A stretch of 64,000 bases of DNA, taken from NCBI GenBank assembly GCA_000750105.3, contig JPHH03000018.1, forward strand, positions 434,001 to 498,000, read 5' to 3'. The notes below the pieces were generated by a model. It did no database searches. It saw only the letters and a program-made list of their open reading frames with translations, and had not been told where the DNA came from. Positions 11,345-20,385 of this stretch are shown one piece after another. A program made the translations under genes and the position numbers. Each line of letters starts with the position of its first letter. The first letter of the stretch is position 1. The stretch comes from Tolypocladium sp. Sup5 PDA-1. Lineage: Eukaryota; Ascomycota; Sordariomycetes; Hypocreales; Ophiocordycipitaceae.

Positions 11345-11713
11345 TGTCGACAGCGCTGGTGATGGTGGCTTGAGGCTTGAGTCTGGGTGACCGATTGCGG
11401 TTGTTGTTTTGGGCACAAAACCGGCATCGGACGTCCAGCCGGGCTCGGGGACAAACGACATAAACTGCCAGTATTAGCCGGCCGAGAAAGCGTCATTAGG
11501 CATGAGGAGAACATGGGGGCGCGTTCTCACGGCGGAAATCTGCGTGGATGAAGCTTTACCCCGAGATGTGGTTCCCCTCCAAAGGTGTGGGGTTGTGCGT
11601 GTAAGTCGTGACTCCAATGCCGTCAGAGCATACATAGATTCGCGATACAGCTCAAAGTCTGATGGCTTCTATCTGTGACTACAGTATCATTGCAAAACTG
11701 CCGGCAGATCATC
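11345..11713. promoter_or_regulatory. Divergent promoter region qutG / qutE
   Basis: A 369-bp region between divergent quinate genes. It contains a 16-bp QUTA/QA-1F-like near-palindrome at 11546-11561 (listed separately). Confidence 0.7.
11546..11561. promoter_or_regulatory. Putative QUTA/QA-1F activator site (qutG-qutE)
   Basis: GGATGAAGCTTTACCC is a near-palindrome that fits the recalled 16-bp activator consensus GGRTAARYRYTTAYCC at 13 of 16 positions. It lies 153 bp before the qutE start and 202 bp before the qutG start. Confidence 0.6.
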
Positions 11714-12175
11714 ATGGCACGACGCATTCTCCTCATCAACGGCCCCAACCTTAACCTCCTGGGAACCAGGGAGCCGCACATCTACGGCTCAACAACCCTC
11801 AACGACGTCCTCGAGCAAGCCCAAAAGCAAGCGCAACAGTTATCCGTGGAGATTGAAGCCTTCCAGTCCAACCACGAAGGCGCCATCGTGGACCGCATCC
11901 ATTCCGCGCGCGGACACGTAGACGCCGTCGTCATCAACCCGGGCGCCTACACGCACACGAGCGTCGCCATCCGGGATGCGCTCCTCGGCGTGGACGTGCC
12001 GTTTGTCGAGGTGCACCTTACGAATGTGCATGCGCGCGAGGAGTGGAGGAAGCACAGCTATTTGAGCGACAAGGCGCAGGCGGTGGTGTGCGGGCTGGGC
12101 GTGTTTGGGTACACGGTTGGGATTGAGTTTGCGGCCAAGCACATGAAGTTGAAGACGGGGGCATCAAGACTGTAA
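11714..12175 (+). CDS. qutE: Catabolic 3-dehydroquinase (type II)
   Basis: A single-exon gene of 153 residues, the normal length for type II dehydroquinases. It converts 3-dehydroquinate to 3-dehydroshikimate, the second step of quinate breakdown, in the cytosol. Family motifs are complete: [18 protein letters not shown] carries the loop Arg and catalytic Tyr, [16 protein letters not shown] follows, then [17 protein letters not shown] with the catalytic His, and [18 protein letters not shown]. The enzyme forms dodecamers and is unrelated to the type I domain of the AROM complex, so it keeps catabolic flux apart from aromatic biosynthesis. The ATG at 11714 is chosen because [12 protein letters not shown] is the family start; the frame is open further upstream (to 11675) without matching homologues. 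It is divergent from qutG. Confidence 0.96.
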   Translation: MARRILLINGPNLNLLGTREPHIYGSTTLNDVLEQAQKQAQQLSVEIEAFQSNHEGAIVDRIHSARGHVDAVVINPGAYTHTSVAIRDALLGVDVPFVEVHLTNVHAREEWRKHSYLSDKAQAVVCGLGVFGYTVGIEFAAKHMKLKTGASRL

Positions 12176-12231
12176 TGCAAGATCGTCGATTATCAGAATT
12201 ATTACTTCCGCTAGCTCATTACTATATTGAA

Positions 12232-13287
12232 TTACAGCATAGCCTGCGTCCTCTCGAAAGAGACCTGATCTGTCCGCAAAACCAAATCGCTCGCCATCCT
12301 CCTCCACGATTGCGCAGCGCGTCTTGCCATTGTCTCCGGTACGCTGCCGTTAGTATCTGCCAGCGCCCTGTTGAACACTTCGAAACTCAGCCAGCCCGTG
12401 TACCCCAGTCCGTGAACGATGGCGTTGAGGATCGGCTTGACGGGGAGGTACCCCCCGTGGCTCGACTCTCCGTAGAACAGCCTTGCGTTCCGGGACCAGC
12501 TCATGCGCCGCGGCTGCTCTGGGTTATAGAATGCGTGGGTGCTGTTGAGGGGCTGTGCCAGTCTCTCCGCGTCGGCGACTTGCAGGAGGAAGACCTTTCT
12601 CGGGTCGACTGACGAGACGAGATTGCTCAGGGACTTGGCGACTGCTTCGTCGCCGTCCGGAGCTCGTCCATAGGGTGCCGCGGGATCGGCATATACGCGA
12701 CCCGCGATGTTGAATGTATCGAGGCAGATGCCAAAGTTTGGGCGGTTGACGCGCCGCACCACGTCCCAGCTTGCCTCCCACGTGTCCACCCTCGTGCCCC
12801 AGCAAAGAGCCTCATAGGCGAACCGAATGACAGGCGTCGCGGCGAGTCCAATGTCAGCTATTTCAGCCATGTCGTTCACGATGGTGTCCGTGTTGTCTGT
12901 TATCTGTGCAGGAGGGAGGTTGCTACTGGGAAGCAGGATCAGGTCGATCCCCAACGCATGGGCGAGTCGTACCCAAAGCTGCATATCCTCCAGCCGTTGG
13001 TTGTGTACTTTTCGGTCGACCAAGCCTTCGTAGTGCATGAATGGCTGTAGACAAATGATGGTGAGTCCGCGATCTTCGCAGAGTTGGCGGATGGTGGCGG
13101 CGGCGGCGAGTTGGTTGCCCGGGGTGTCGCCTCCAGGCATCGCCGTGGTGAGCTCGACAAGCTCTTCATAGAATAGCTCGATGCCTTGGAAGCCGTATTT
13201 CCTGGCCATGTCCAGCTTGTGCTCAAGGGAATGGCCTGCGAAGCAACGGCCGAGTGACATGGTGCAGATGCTTGGTTTGTGCGCCAT
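12232..13287 (-). CDS. qutC: 3-dehydroshikimate dehydratase
   Basis: An uninterrupted 351-residue frame. The product is a TIM-barrel metal enzyme of the AP-endonuclease-2/xylose isomerase-like superfamily that dehydrates 3-dehydroshikimate to protocatechuate, which then enters the beta-ketoadipate pathway. The N-terminus MAHKPSICTMSLGRC and the strand GFQGIELFYEEL are characteristic of QutC/QA-4. Likely metal ligands lie in IELFYEEL, RFAYEALCWG, FGICLDTFNIAG and the C-terminal GWLSFEVFNR. It converges with qutE (56 bp between stop codons) and diverges from qutB. The shared region to qutB carries a QUTA-like site at 13815. Confidence 0.95.
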   Translation of the reverse strand: MAHKPSICTMSLGRCFAGHSLEHKLDMARKYGFQGIELFYEELVELTTAMPGGDTPGNQLAAAATIRQLCEDRGLTIICLQPFMHYEGLVDRKVHNQRLEDMQLWVRLAHALGIDLILLPSSNLPPAQITDNTDTIVNDMAEIADIGLAATPVIRFAYEALCWGTRVDTWEASWDVVRRVNRPNFGICLDTFNIAGRVYADPAAPYGRAPDGDEAVAKSLSNLVSSVDPRKVFLLQVADAERLAQPLNSTHAFYNPEQPRRMSWSRNARLFYGESSHGGYLPVKPILNAIVHGLGYTGWLSFEVFNRALADTNGSVPETMARRAAQSWRRMASDLVLRTDQVSFERTQAML

Positions 13288-14115
13288 CTTGACGCAGTCG
13301 ATTAGGGTGGCCGAACAATACCAAACTACAATATTCGAGTAAAGTGTGGATGGAAATTAGGGGCAAGAGTTGGATTATTGAAGAATAAGGCGTTGCTGTT
13401 GCTCTATATTGAGTATCTCATCGGTAGTAACTCAACGGTGGTTCTTGTCTGTAATTGAACTATGGCAGTATGTGAAGAGGGACATGTCAGGTATGGCCAC
13501 GAAGGGCTATGGAGCATTCCCATCACTGCAGAAAGTAGGCCTGAATATCTGCAGCGGGTAAATAAAGAGCATTCGATTAGATCCCCCCCGGTGGGAACGT
13601 GATGTTGCCACACCTGGATGTAGCACAGGGTAGCCTTTCGTACGCGGGTATTCACGGCTCCGAACTCTTACCCTCGCTGAAGCCGAACCCCGAAAACGTA
13701 AAAGGACTTCCACCGAGAGCGAGACAATATACTGCAGTCCACAAGCATCTTCCCTGTCGGCCACCATGTCTGGAGTCGATGTTGGTCGAATTACCGAAGT
13801 GGGAAGGATGCCCGGGGTAAAGCTTTAGCCGGCGGCGGGGCTCCCGGGGGGGGCCGGTCTCCACCCGGAGATGGAGCGGGGACCATGCCGATCCTTGGCT
13901 CCTCGTGGTTGCGACGGCGGATATTCGTTGTTGCACCCACGGGATACTCGTGCGGAAACATACGTATTGGGGTCTCATGCATGCAGTCGCCATTGCCGAG
14001 CAATGAGGCTCAGCAATGCCCTCTCGGAGAAGTAGCTTCATATTAGCCCTTGGCTATCTCTCGGACGACACCCTGATGTTCAGCAACAACGGCGGTTCTT
14101 GACGGCACTCTCACA
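13288..14115. promoter_or_regulatory. Divergent promoter region qutC / qutB
   Basis: An 828-bp region between divergent quinate genes. It holds a 16-bp QUTA-like site at 13815-13830 and a half-site GGGTAA near 13557. No open frame in it looks coding. Confidence 0.65.
13815..13830. promoter_or_regulatory. Putative QUTA/QA-1F activator site (qutC-qutB)
   Basis: GGGTAAAGCTTTAGCC is palindromic except for one position and fits GGRTAARYRYTTAYCC at 13 of 16 positions. It lies 286 bp upstream of the qutB start and 528 bp upstream of the qutC start. Confidence 0.6.
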
Positions 14116-15145
14116 ATGGCTGTTCAACACCGCTCAAACCACACCGCGGCTGGTGACATGCAAGCCGAAACAGCTTCACTCGACCGCCATGGCTATCTCT
14201 TCGGCCAGAAGATCACGCACTCTCTGTCTCCCTTCCTCCACCAAGTCATCTACGACCATCTCGGCCTGCGATGGGGCCAAGTACGGCTCGACTCATCGGA
14301 CATGCGTCACTTCCTCGGCCTTGTCCAGCATCCCTCCTTTTACGGTACGCATCACCACCTCTTACATGCAAACTCTTGGCCTTCAGTCTGACCCAGAAAC
14401 TTCAGGCGCCTCCGTCACCATGCCCAACAAGGTCGCCATCCTCCCGCACCTCGACGAGATGACCGACGAGTGCCGTGACGTCGGCGCCTGCAACACGCTA
14501 TTCCTCAAGCACCGCGGCGGCCGGCGCCTGCTCTGCGGCGCCAACACGGACGTCATCGGCATCCGCGACTCGTTCCGCCACAACGTCGCCGACCCGGCCT
14601 CCGCGTACCACCGCCGGCCGGGCCTTGTCATCGGCGGCGGCGGCGCGGCCCGGAGCGCCATATACGCGCTGCGCAAGTGGATGCAGGTCGCGGAGATATA
14701 CCTCGTCAACCGCGACGCCGCAGAGGTAGAGGCCATGATCCGCGACTGCACCGCCCGCGGCTACGGCCAGGGCCTCATCCACGTCGCCACCGAGGAGCAG
14801 GCACAAGCCCTCCCGGGCCCCGGCGCCATCGTCGCCTGCGTGCCGGACTTTGCGCCGCGGACGGACGAGGAGAAGCTCGCGCGGCGCGTGACGGAGGCGC
14901 TGCTGAGCAAGGAGCACAAGGGCGCGATGCTGGAGATGTGCTACAACCCCACGCCGTTCACCGCGCTCGGCGCCGTGGCGGAGAAGAAGGGGTGGCAGGT
15001 CATCCTGGGCACCGAGGCGCTGATATGGCAGGGCCTCGAGCAGGACAAGTACTGGACGGGGAGGCCGGTGGGGGAGCTGCCCGTGGAAAAGGTCAAGGCC
15101 GCGATCGCGGCCACTGTTGCGCAGCGATCACAGGCGAGGTTGTAG
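14116..15145 (+). CDS. qutB: Quinate/shikimate dehydrogenase
   Basis: Exons 14116..14344 and 14406..15145 with a 61-nt intron (GTACGC...CTTCAG) give 322 residues. The enzyme oxidises quinate to 3-dehydroquinate with NAD, the first catabolic step. Its substrate domain opens with [18 protein letters not shown] (the SxS motif that grips the substrate carboxylate) and continues [16 protein letters not shown] with the catalytic Lys, then [10 protein letters not shown]. The nucleotide-binding Rossmann motif is [17 protein letters not shown], followed by YLVNRD. The C-terminal region is strongly GC-biased in third positions, which produces long shadow frames on the other strand. It is divergent from qutC and convergent with qutD. 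Confidence 0.95.
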
Positions 15146-15461
15146 ATGTACGAATTAGCGACATAATTATTGGCTCAGAAGAACAGAGCGTTGACTGGCA
15201 AGAAAGTTGAACCCTTGAGTGCGTTTGTGTAAGTCTGGCATCATATACGGCCAAACTCAGCCCTGAGCCAAGAGAAATCACCGCTCCGGGAGTTTAAAGT
15301 ACCGATTCAAGGCAAATTCTTTAATAGTAGAATGCTCAGGTAGTGCATAGTCAACATTGTTCAGGCTCAAGCTCGCTTCCAAGTACGTACACACTACAGA
15401 CAGAATAAACACAACTGTTACCCTCTCGACACGAGCCCGGCGGTTGGCCTGCGCCGCGTCC
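15146..15461. other. Convergent 3' region qutB / qutD
   Basis: A 316-bp spacer between converging stop codons. It contains nothing recognisable apart from presumed 3' untranslated regions. Confidence 0.5.
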
Positions 15462-17152
15462 TTAAGCAGATTGCACCTTGTCCCGCGATTCCACCTGCTC
15501 AGCCCCCGCCTCCTTCTCATTATCCCATCCTACCCCCTGGGCATTCTCACGAAAGTCCGCGTCCTCGGCCGCCAGCTCATCCATGAGAATCTTGTTTGCC
15601 CGCCGCGCCGGCTTCAGCTTGAACAGCCGGTCCATGGCCTCGAGCGGCAGCGACTTGGTCTCGGGGACGCAGAAGAAGACGAACACGACGGAGAGGATCA
15701 TGAGCGACGCGAAGAAGAAGTACACGCCGTACCCCCACGCGTCGAACATTTGCTCCGTGAAGCGCGCGATGATGAAGTTCCAGAACCAGTTGTTGGCCGC
15801 GGCGTTGGCCTGGCCGAGCGAACGCGTGTTCTGGTCAAACATTTCCGAGTTGATGACCCAGGGGGTGCCGTTCCACGAGGGCGTGTAGAATGCCGTCCAC
15901 AGGTAGAAGAAGAAGATGGCCGCGATGCCGCCAGAGGACAGCGAGCTGCTGGTTCGAGTAGTATCAGCGCCGGCGATCTTGATGTATGCTCCGATGAACC
16001 ACATGCAGAGGGACCCGCCAATGGCACCAATCATCAACAGCTTGCGCCGACCCATGTGGTCAATCAGGACGAGAAGCCAGACAATGGTTAGGACAGTCTT
16101 GACGACTCCAAAGATGCCCGTCGTCAGGAAGCTGGTGTTGGTGCCCTGGATTCCGATGCTCTTGAACACGGTGGGACTGTAGTAGTTGATGGCGTTGATG
16201 CCAGAGCCTGTAAAGACAGTCAGGACCGAGATATTCATGGCCATGCGGTAGGGTCAATCTCACCATTTTGGAAGACAAAGAGAAGTGCGCCCAGCAGGAA
16301 CCTCCACTGTACCCTGCGCTCCTTGAGGGACAGAAACGGCTTCCAGAAACCAGCACCAACCTCCCGCCGGAAGCGCTCTAGATCTTCGTCGATGTAGCTG
16401 ACCTCTTCGACAATGTAAATGTCACTTCGGTCGAGGTTCCTCATCCAGCACAGGACCTCCATGCCCTTTTCGCGCTTGCCCTTGGAGAACAGCCATCGCG
16501 GAGACTCTGGGATGAAAAAGGCACCGACCAGGAGCAACCCTCCGGGTATTAACTGGACCGCGAAGGGAATGAGCCACTGCGACCTGCTCGGCGCCATGGT
16601 CGTGTTGACGCCGTAGTTGATCCAGAAACCGACCAGGCCGCCGATCTGCCACCCCAGCTCATAGAGACCGACGAGGCGGCCACGGACGGCGGGCGGCGAC
16701 AGTTCCGAGATGTAGATTGGCGTCATGTTGGAGCATCCGCCGACGCCGAAGCCTGCGAGGACGCGTCCGCCGATGATCAGACCGGTGCCGCGGTCGCCGT
16801 TTGCGCCGAGCATCATGCCGGCTCCGACCATGAAGATGAGGGCAAACATGATGAGCGACTTGCGCCGCCCGAGGAAGTAGCTGGAGACATAGGCGGCCAA
16901 GCTGCCGAAGAAGGCGCCGGCCTGGTAGACGGAGACGATGTTCTGCTTCAAGAGGGCAAGGCTCGATTTAGAGTAGTCGGCGAAATGGAACTCCTCGGTA
17001 AAGGAAGGCAGGGCAAGGGTCGTGCCGATAAAGGCAGAGTCGTATCCGATCACGCATGATGCAAAGGACGCCGTGGCAGCGCAGACGTAGACTCGCCAGT
17101 TGTAGACGGCCTTTGGCGTCGGCCGATCCTCCTTCAAGGCAAGAAGAGTCAT
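15462..17152 (-). CDS. qutD: Quinate permease (MFS sugar-porter family)
   Basis: Exons 17152..16264 and 16207..15462 with a 56-nt intron (GTGAGA...TTACAG) give 544 residues, close to the size of known quinate permeases. It imports quinate across the plasma membrane. Twelve hydrophobic segments follow sugar-porter order. Signature motifs are GYDSAFIGTTLALPSF in helix 1, YFLGRRKSL between helices 2 and 3, GRVLAGFGVGGCSNMTPIYI, PESPRWLFSKGK, GSGINAINYYSP after the intron, DHMGRRKLL, and PETKSLPLEAMDRLF at the C-terminus. The ATG at 17152 (MTLLALKEDRPTPKAV) precedes the first membrane helix closely, as in the family. Upstream, a 16-bp QUTA-like site lies at 17465. Confidence 0.95.
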
Positions 17153-17683
17153 GGTGACGAAAGTCGTGGTTGTGAGCGAGGCAAAGTCGACAGCGAGACC
17201 CACGGATTGTGCGACATGAAGTCTTGAACGTCCATCGGGGCAACTTATATGGGACAAGGTACGAAATGTCGTGTCTGTGGTTGGTTCAGCAACCCCATGG
17301 GGCCAACGTGGTTGAGAGCATTGCCGATGGTACTAAGTTTTGCTCCACGCCCCAGCCAGCCGCAGTTCGAATCCGGGGTGTGTGGGGGTTCCGTGGAGTT
17401 GGCGTATTGCAGACGCTCTGTCTGGCCCAACTCTCGAGGGTGAGTGGAGATGTTAATAGCGCGGGGATAAACGAATATCCTCAAACTGAATTCCATTCCG
17501 CCATCACCTTGGCTGGCATAAAAAATGCTAAACGTTCATGTTGAGACGGATCATGCATTCATGTGGTCGGTATCCAAAACGCAGGGTGCGTAGCATTACC
17601 GAAGCTTCTGTCACTGGTTTCCATCTCGTGGGGTTGACCCCGAGGTTGACATGGTGTAAACATTCCTTTTGATATTTTATCAA
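17153..17683. promoter_or_regulatory. qutD promoter region and qutA 3' flank
   Basis: A 531-bp region upstream of the permease. It includes the QUTA-like site at 17465-17480 and otherwise holds no supported gene. Confidence 0.6.
17465..17480. promoter_or_regulatory. Putative QUTA/QA-1F activator site (qutD)
   Basis: GGATAAACGAATATCC fits GGRTAARYRYTTAYCC at 14 of 16 positions, with both outer half-sites (GGATAA and TATCC) present. It is 313 bp upstream of the qutD start. Confidence 0.65.
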
Positions 17684-19891
17684 TCAAAGACCAAAGTCCC
17701 CGTGAAACATCTCGCCCAGGTCGCAACCAGGGGCAAATCCAAGATTCATCATAAACTGAGAGTCCATGTCGATGCTGTCTGTGTAGTCAATGGTTCCCAG
17801 CTCTTCCAAGATCGCGTCGTAGTCGATCGGCTGGTTCAGCGCATCATTCGCCTGCAGCGCGGCCTCTGGCTGCCTTGCCTCCATTGACGTGGGCTGAAAC
17901 GACATGCTCAGGCTACGTACAGGGGCCACGGGTGAGGAAACGAGTTGGCCGTAAAGCTGAGGTTGGTTGCCGCCGGGCCGACTCGTAGCCGCCGGGAACA
18001 GTCCATAGCTTGGGGTAATGCCTTGTTCCCCAGATATCCGCTCCTTGCCGTGCTGGCCCGGGGATAAAAGGTCGCGGGTAAATGATTCCATGGGGAGCGA
18101 GTTGCCCTGCATAGATTGTTCCGGAAAAGCGACGGGTGACGCGTCTGTCCCATCTCGGTCCCCTGAATGCGCTGCCCATGTGTCCCTTAGTATACTTAAT
18201 GTTGAGTTCCATCTTGTTCTCTCAGACGAATGCATCTCGTCCAGGCTGGCGTGCTTTTGAACCATGTGAAGCAGGCCAATAACAAGTGGCGGCGTCCCGC
18301 AGGCTCCGAAATTCGTCACACTGGATTCCACCACCTCTAGAAAATTTGATAGCAGTGAAGCTCGGTGGTCCGGAACGACCTTGACGGTGGCCGCCAAGAA
18401 CATAATCTTGACCAGGTATGCTGAAGGCAGCGTCGGCGTTGACCCCCCTGAAATGAGAGAATTGCAAAAGCTAAATCGAGGGCTCAAGCATCTCACGAGA
18501 TCTTCGGGCCCAGCTTGCCTGCCGGAAGAGGCCCTTTGAAGCTTTGTATCCCTGTTGGCGCTCATAATCTGTGCAAACCGGCTTAACTGCTCCAGCGTGA
18601 GGTATGGCTGGGCTTTTGGACGGCCTGAAAGAGTGGTGTTGTTCGTAGGAGGCCCAAACCCATACACGGGAGACCAATCCTCACTCAACCCTGATTTTTC
18701 CATCGTAAAGGTAATGGCTGTGTCGTCCAGGTTGTCTCGCAGATGTGGTGCCTGGCCGAGACAGAGCGAAGTCACGGCATCCAGCATCATGCACGCCGCC
18801 AAAGTCGGCTTTATCTGTGTGCCCGAGGACTCAACCGCGTTGGAAGTCTCAGTGGATGCCAAGTGAAGAAGCAACCGAGAAGCTTTTCCTACGAGGAGTG
18901 ATGCGGCCAGCTCGCTTTGCCGACCGACGAGCACTATCGAGTGCAGTAAAATGGCATTGATAATCGCGATATCGAATTCACCGTCTTCCTGGGGAATGAA
19001 GCCGCGGGCAATCCTGAAAATCCGCTCTGGTACAGGAGCAGAGTCGCCATGCGGGCCAGATGAATGGGCATCCTGAAAGGAGGCAACGGCCAGTGCTGCC
19101 CAAAGTTCGGCATGGCGGGAATGCGCAACGGTGCCGGCAGGGGGGTGTCTCAAAGCGCCATAAGAGTCGTACAACGCGGCAGTTGCTAGTATCGCGTGTC
19201 GTTCCAGAATTGGAAACCAGCAGTGCGTGTATGAAAAGTAGGCCTCGATAAGACGCTGCCAGTTGGACGGCAGCCTCAACAGGCCGTGTTGGCCTGGCCC
19301 ATCTCTCGGCATATATGACGATGGACTCCAAGTGTTGGTGCCACCGGTGTTGGGACCCGAGGCGACTGTCGATTGGCCTTGTCCGAGAAGAGCGGCGGGT
19401 TCTTGGTCAAAGTCGCCGCCGGTGTCCGAATCTTCCAGAGATGCTTCCGGTGCCTGCGTGTGGCCCTCAGACAACAGGCGACCAATCTCTTTTTGGACGC
19501 GGCTCTTGGTCCATTTCCTGTGCAGCCGAGTGGCAGCCTTGCCCTTGTTTATCAGGACATTCGTCGCCTCAGATCCGCCATCCTGAGCCAGGAGCCGGCT
19601 GAGCGCTTCCTCGCTTGCTGGGACCTGGTCAAACAGCCACGCGAGGGACAGCTCAATGGTGCGCAAGTATCCCGTTTGCACGCCTCTCTTCTTGGACGCA
19701 GGCGTATATGAACAGGCCCGGTTCTGTGATACGCAGGTTGCGCATTGCGGACGACCGCCATCGCACTTCTCGCGGGCCGCTCTGCATCCATCGCAGGCGA
19801 GGGAGACTCGCTGCCTCTTGCTGCTGGCCGCCGGCTCATCCGGGTCCTTTGGAAGATCTGCATCGCCGGTTGCCCTCTTCTTTGGCGACAT
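17684..19891 (-). CDS. qutA: Quinate pathway activator, Zn2Cys6 transcription factor
   Basis: An uninterrupted frame of 735 residues from the ATG at 19891. A basic region (SSKRQRVS) leads into a perfect zinc cluster with Cys at 33, 36, 43, 50, 53 and 60 (CDGCRAAREKC...CATCVSQNRAC). KKRGVQTGYLRTIELSLAWLF follows, a linker peculiar to QUTA/QA-1F and unlike other Zn2Cys6 proteins. The central region, about 220-480, is a fungal transcription-factor domain. The acidic C-terminus (IDYDAILEELGTIDYTDSID) is a plausible activation domain. The protein is related to the N-terminal half of AROM (DHQ synthase and EPSP synthase) by early analyses of its family. It turns on the structural genes when quinate is present and is held by QutR. 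Upstream in-frame ATGs (for example 19930) could extend it. Confidence 0.92.
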   Translation of the reverse strand: MSPKKRATGDADLPKDPDEPAASSKRQRVSLACDGCRAAREKCDGGRPQCATCVSQNRACSYTPASKKRGVQTGYLRTIELSLAWLFDQVPASEEALSRLLAQDGGSEATNVLINKGKAATRLHRKWTKSRVQKEIGRLLSEGHTQAPEASLEDSDTGGDFDQEPAALLGQGQSTVASGPNTGGTNTWSPSSYMPRDGPGQHGLLRLPSNWQRLIEAYFSYTHCWFPILERHAILATAALYDSYGALRHPPAGTVAHSRHAELWAALAVASFQDAHSSGPHGDSAPVPERIFRIARGFIPQEDGEFDIAIINAILLHSIVLVGRQSELAASLLVGKASRLLLHLASTETSNAVESSGTQIKPTLAACMMLDAVTSLCLGQAPHLRDNLDDTAITFTMEKSGLSEDWSPVYGFGPPTNNTTLSGRPKAQPYLTLEQLSRFAQIMSANRDTKLQRASSGRQAGPEDLVRCLSPRFSFCNSLISGGSTPTLPSAYLVKIMFLAATVKVVPDHRASLLSNFLEVVESSVTNFGACGTPPLVIGLLHMVQKHASLDEMHSSERTRWNSTLSILRDTWAAHSGDRDGTDASPVAFPEQSMQGNSLPMESFTRDLLSPGQHGKERISGEQGITPSYGLFPAATSRPGGNQPQLYGQLVSSPVAPVRSLSMSFQPTSMEARQPEAALQANDALNQPIDYDAILEELGTIDYTDSIDMDSQFMMNLGFAPGCDLGEMFHGDFGL

Positions 19892-20385
19892 GCTTGGCTG
19901 GCAGAGCTGACCAGCATGGAATGGTCGCATGGGCAGGTTCAACCGTTCAATAGGCTGTCTGGTTATATCTGAGGCGCTTGCTGGACATTGGGACCCATGC
20001 AGGCCGCATGGCTGCCCGGCGCTGACACTGAGAGGGCTATCGGGGGGAAACGAGGTCTGACTGCGATGCCTCTGGCATGTCTCGTGAGGGTTTGACGACT
20101 TCAATCGGTAATGACGATATCGCGATTCGCCGGAGGCAAATCTGCAACGGCAAATCTGGGGTTGCTGGAGTCTGGGGATCGGGGTCGTGGGATAGCGCGG
20201 ATAAAAGCTTATCCCCCTGGCTGGAACCGGCGTCGCCACAACCAAGCGCGACTACTAAACGCCATCTTTACAACCAACACCACGCACGACACTCACCGCG
20301 GGGTTCGCAGCGCTCAATCTGCTCCATGCAACTGCACGAGTCGCACGTCCGTCACTCGGACATGACAGAGCCTGGCTGAGGCACC
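19892..20385. promoter_or_regulatory. Divergent promoter region qutA / qutR
   Basis: A 494-bp region between the divergently transcribed activator and repressor genes. It contains the best palindromic QUTA-like site of the cluster, at 20199-20214, which suggests that both regulators are under activator control. Confidence 0.7.
20199..20214. promoter_or_regulatory. Putative QUTA/QA-1F activator site (qutA-qutR)
   Basis: GGATAAAAGCTTATCC has perfect inverted half-sites (GGATAA/TTATCC) and matches GGRTAARYRYTTAYCC at 15 of 16 positions. It is 172 bp before the qutR start and 308 bp before the qutA start. Confidence 0.75.

Noticed and set aside
14498..15210. Long frames on both strands overlapping qutB
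   Set aside because: They are shadows caused by G/C-ending codons in the qutB exon. The dehydrogenase motifs are in only one frame.
17290..17380. Possible tRNA around AGTTCGAATCC upstream of qutD
   Set aside because: The T-stem has two mismatches and no clover-leaf could be built.
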